Assembly: GCA_031393795.1 (NCBI GenBank)
Contig: JANMWE010000240.1
Span: 1-16,198 of the forward strand
Direction of reading: 5' to 3'
DNA: 16,198 nt
From: CAMLHU01 sp031393795
GTDB taxonomy: Bacteria > Gemmatimonadota > Gemmatimonadetes > Gemmatimonadales > GWC2-71-9
Notes under the pieces: model-generated
The model's database searches: none
The model's input: only the letters and a program-made list of their open reading frames with translations
What the model was told of the DNA's origin: nothing
Translations under genes and position numbers: made by a program
Part shown: positions 14,106-16,198 of the stretch, in pieces
Layout of the letters: each line of letters opens with the position of its first letter
Position numbering within the stretch: the stretch's first letter is position 1

Positions 14106-15601
14106 CGGAGGGCGTCCTGCCGCCCGGAGCGGATCCACGCCGTGTGCGCCGCCGCGTCCTCGGCCACCGCTGGCTTCCGGGCCTGGCGGACTTCCTCCTC
14201 GGCCAGCGCCGCCGCGAGGGCTGCCAGCCGGAGCGCCGCCTCATCCGTCGCGGGATTCAGCAGGTCAGTGCGCCGCTCGGCGAACTGCGTGTCGATCTCG
14301 CCGCGGGCGAACTCTCCGTCCGACAGGAGGCGGCGATGGAACGGGACCGAGGTCGGCACGCCCACGACGATCAGTTCGTCGAGGGCGCGGCGGAGCCGGA
14401 TCAACGCCTCGGCGCGGTCGCTGCCCCACGCGATGAGCTTGCCGAGGAGCGAGTCATAGAAGAGGGTGACTTCGTCCCCCGCCTCGTAGCCCCCGTCCCA
14501 GCGGATCCCGGGACCGCCAGGCACGCGGAGGTACCGCAGCGTCCCGTTGCCCGGCAGGAAACCGTTGCCCGGGTCCTCGCTGGTGATACGGCACTCGATG
14601 GCCCAGCCGCGCGGGAACATCTCGCGATCCGGCAGCCGCATCGGCTTGCCGAGGGCGATCCGGAGCTGTTCGCGCACGAGGTCGACCCCGTACACCATCT
14701 CGGTGACGGGGTGTTCGACCTGGATGCGGGTGTTCATCTCGAGGAAGTAGAACGACCCGTCCTTGGCGAGCAGGAACTCCACCGTGCCTGCGCCGCGGTA
14801 CTGCACCGCCACCGCGGCGGCCACCGCCGCGTTCCCCATCGCGCGCCGGATCTCCGGGGTGACCGCGACGGACGGGGCCTCCTCCACGAGCTTCTGGTGG
14901 CGCCGCTGGACCGAGCACTCCCGTTCCCCGACGGACACGGCACGTTGGTGATCGGCCAGGAGCTGGATCTCGACGTGCCGGCCGCGCTCGACGTAGCGCT
15001 CGAGGTAGACCCGCGCGTCGCCGAAGGCCTTCAACGCTTCCGAACCGGCGGCGGCGAGGGCGCCCAGGAGTTCCTTCGGGCCCCGCACGATGCGCATCCC
15101 CCGACCGCCACCCCCCGCCGCCGCCTTCACCAGCAGCGGGAAGCCGACCGTCGCAATCAGTGCGGCGTCCTTTTTCTTGTCCCCGGTCAATTCCCCACCC
15201 GGCACCACCGGCACCTTGGCGGCGATCATCCGATCCCTGGCCTCGACCTTGTCCCCCATCGCACGGATGGCGGCGGCCGGGGGACCGACCCACACCAGAC
15301 CTGCATTGGTCACCGCTTCGGCGAAGGGCGCCCGTTCGGAGAGGAAGCCGTACCCGGGATGCACCAGCGTCGCCCCCGAGGCCTTGGCGGCCGCGAGGAG
15401 CTTCTCGACGACGAGGTAGCTCTCTGCCGGCGTGTTCCCCCCGAGGGCCACGGCGTGGTCCGCCCCTCGGACGTGGGCCGCGCGTCGGTCGGCTTCGGAA
15501 TAGACCGCGACCGCCTCGAGCCCTTCATCGTGACAGGCACGGATGATGCGGAGGGCGATCTCGCCGCGGTTGGCGATGAGGACGCGGGTCGGAGCAGTCA
15601 C
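14102..15601 (-). CDS. accC: biotin carboxylase subunit of acetyl-/acyl-CoA carboxylase
   Basis: ATP-dependent carboxylation of the biotin carrier, the first half-reaction of malonyl- or methylmalonyl-CoA formation. The 499-residue protein has the pre-ATP-grasp domain (VLIANRGEIALRIIRACHDE, 7-26; HPGYGFLSE, 81-89), the ATP-grasp domain with K118, the glycine loop AAAGGGGRGMR (160-170), ECSVQRRHQKLVEEAPS (228-244) and the active-site EMNTRIQVEHPVTE (288-301, including R292), then the biotin carboxylase C-terminal domain to about 445. It is about 50 residues longer than E. coli AccC, with an Ala/Glu-rich tail. The GTG at 15601 gives VTAPTRVLIANRGEI and has AGGA 5 nt upstream. Its carrier protein is encoded two genes downstream. 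Confidence 0.95.
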   Translation of the reverse strand: MTAPTRVLIANRGEIALRIIRACHDEGLEAVAVYSEADRRAAHVRGADHAVALGGNTPAESYLVVEKLLAAAKASGATLVHPGYGFLSERAPFAEAVTNAGLVWVGPPAAAIRAMGDKVEARDRMIAAKVPVVPGGELTGDKKKDAALIATVGFPLLVKAAAGGGGRGMRIVRGPKELLGALAAAGSEALKAFGDARVYLERYVERGRHVEIQLLADHQRAVSVGERECSVQRRHQKLVEEAPSVAVTPEIRRAMGNAAVAAAVAVQYRGAGTVEFLLAKDGSFYFLEMNTRIQVEHPVTEMVYGVDLVREQLRIALGKPMRLPDREMFPRGWAIECRITSEDPGNGFLPGNGTLRYLRVPGGPGIRWDGGYEAGDEVTLFYDSLLGKLIAWGSDRAEALIRLRRALDELIVVGVPTSVPFHRRLLSDGEFARGEIDTQFAERRTDLLNPATDEAALRLAALAAALAEEEVRQARKPAVAEDAAAHTAWIRSGRQDALR

Positions 15602-15661
15602 TTGGATCCTGTGAAGGGCCTCAGGCCCCGGGCCTCTGGCCTCGGGGAGGAACAGGGGGAG

Positions 15662-15691
15662 AAGATAACGCCGGATGAGAGTCCCTGAAAA
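15662..15691 (-). promoter_or_regulatory. candidate promoter of the accC operon
   Basis: On the minus strand TTTTCA (15686-15691), an 18-nt spacer and TATCTT (15662-15667). The -10 box and spacing match the rplM promoter, but the -35 box is weak. It lies directly after the terminator of the preceding gene and would give a leader of about 50-55 nt. Confidence 0.4.
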
Positions 15692-15719
15692 CAAAATCCA
15701 ACAGCGGCATGCTGTTGGA
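15688..15719 (-). terminator. intrinsic terminator of the unidentified gene at the right edge
   Basis: TCCAACAGC (15697-15705), loop GGCAT and GCTGTTGGA (15711-15719) form a perfect 9-bp stem. On the minus strand the stem is followed by TTTTGTTTTC, a true U-tract. It lies about 40 nt after the stop at 15759 and separates this gene from accC. Confidence 0.8.
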
Positions 15720-15758
15720 ATCACTCCGCCCCGAGGCCCGAGGCCAGTGGCCCGACGC

Positions 15759-16198
15759 CTACCTTCCGCACGCCCCCACGGGCCGATCCCCCAGCTGGGC
15801 GAAGAGGCTCTGACAGAGGAGCGGGTTGGACTGCGAGGCGACCTGATAGATGTGGAGGATCTCGGGGACCCAGACCGACCCGCCGATGCGCTCGGCGGCG
15901 ATGAGCTCGCTGAACGAAAGGTGCATGTCGGCGGGCGCCGTGGCGGGACCGGTGACGAGGACCAGCCGCACCGCAGTGCGGGGTCCGTCGGGCATCGCCG
16001 CGGCGTCGCCGAGGGGAGAGAGACAGACCGGGCGGTGGGCGGCCGCCAGCGCCAGGGCGCGTTGGACGGCGACCGACGAATCGACACCGAGGGATCGGGC
16101 CATCTGCGCGCGATACCGCGCATCGGTGGCGTAGAGGCTCGGCTGGATGGACAGCAGGTCAGGGCGGCGGCCCAGCTCGAAGGTGGCGAACCAGACCG
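15759..16198 (-). CDS. unidentified protein, C-terminal part
   Basis: The last ~146 residues of a protein whose start lies beyond the right edge; the frame is open to the end of the window (VWFATFELGRRPDLLSIQPS at the edge). I do not recognise it with confidence. The pattern of FELGRRPDLLSIQPSLYATD followed by YRAQMARSLGV recalls the region after the membrane part of DUF2723-like or other glycosyltransferase-type membrane proteins (a work-a-day '..E..RRPDv..v...ll.d..Y..q' pattern), but this is weak. No transmembrane helix is seen in the visible part. It ends QLGDRPVGACGR with a TAG stop, then a strong terminator. An internal ATG at 16103 is possible, but the codons upstream read equally well, so I treat the gene as truncated by the window. 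Confidence 0.6.
   Translation of the reverse strand, partial: VWFATFELGRRPDLLSIQPSLYATDARYRAQMARSLGVDSSVAVQRALALAAAHRPVCLSPLGDAAAMPDGPRTAVRLVLVTGPATAPADMHLSFSELIAAERIGGSVWVPEILHIYQVASQSNPLLCQSLFAQLGDRPVGACGR

Larger units (their letters stand above)
15616..15760. repeat. inverted GGGCCTC-word repeats flanking a terminator/promoter gap
   Basis: GGGCCTCAGGCCCCGGGCCT onward (15616-15647) and CCCCGAGGCCCGAGGCCAGT onward (15729-15760) are inverted, imperfect arms built from GGGCCTC/GAGGCCC words. The ends GGCCTCGGGG and CCCCGAGGCC are perfect complements. The loop of about 80 nt holds the terminator and the accC promoter candidate. The right arm overlaps the end of the upstream gene. Confidence 0.6.

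Noticed and set aside
15602..16123. Upstream extension of the accC frame
   Set aside because: The frame stays open through the gap, the terminator and the neighbouring gene but encodes Arg/Pro/Ser-rich shadow; the biotin carboxylase fold begins at the GTG at 15601.

Overview
The window is very GC-rich and densely packed, and almost all of it is housekeeping sequence from one bacterial chromosome. I see no phage, transposase, CRISPR, tRNA or rRNA sequence. A diderm is suggested by the site-2 protease/Dxr/UppS/CdsA envelope cluster. The gene order rplM-rpsI-rpsB-tsf-pyrH-frr-uppS-cdsA-dxr-rseP beside rpsO-pnp-M16 peptidase, the Hanks-type kinase and the repeat-rich spacers fit a Gemmatimonadota-like organism. 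The phylum is an inference from gene order, base composition and protein character; no marker tree was run.

Layout. (1) 1-2757, minus: rpsO, then pnp, then the start of an M16 zinc peptidase that runs off the left edge. A strong hairpin lies between rpsO and pnp. (2) 2855-3796, plus: a lone Hanks-type Ser/Thr kinase, divergent from rpsO and convergent with rseP. It is the only plus-strand gene. The convergent gap holds a hairpin that could terminate both strands, nested in a 97-bp imperfect palindrome. (3) 3925-12135, minus: one ten-gene array, rplM-rpsI-rpsB-tsf-pyrH-frr-uppS-cdsA-dxr-rseP. A good sigma70-type promoter lies in front of rplM. From tsf to rseP the genes overlap by 1-4 nt or are 2 nt apart, so they are probably co-translated. 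The array links ribosomal proteins, elongation factor, UMP kinase and ribosome recycling to isoprenoid, phospholipid and undecaprenyl-carrier synthesis and regulated intramembrane proteolysis. (4) 12301-15601, minus: a three-gene operon in which a biotin carboxylase and its biotinylated carrier subunit flank an Fe-S RNA m5U methyltransferase. Both junctions are 4-nt GTGA overlaps. (5) 15759-16198, minus: the C-terminal part of an unrecognised protein with a clear intrinsic terminator behind it.

The most unusual feature is a set of short tandem words of 7-8 nt. They form the arms of long imperfect palindromes directly after terminal stop codons (3811-3907, 12222-12309, 15616-15760). The same kind of word also lies inside coding sequence three times within the small carboxylase/methyltransferase operon (12612-12642, 13077-13136, 14062-14089). 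One of these replaces part of the methyltransferase domain with repeat-derived sequence while keeping the frame. Other points of interest are a 75-residue, partly Arg-rich C-terminal tail on ribosomal protein S2, the methyltransferase inserted inside a split carboxylase, and RNA hairpins in the rpsO-pnp and rpsB-tsf gaps, both classic sites of post-transcriptional control. I found no clearly new defence or biosynthetic system here.
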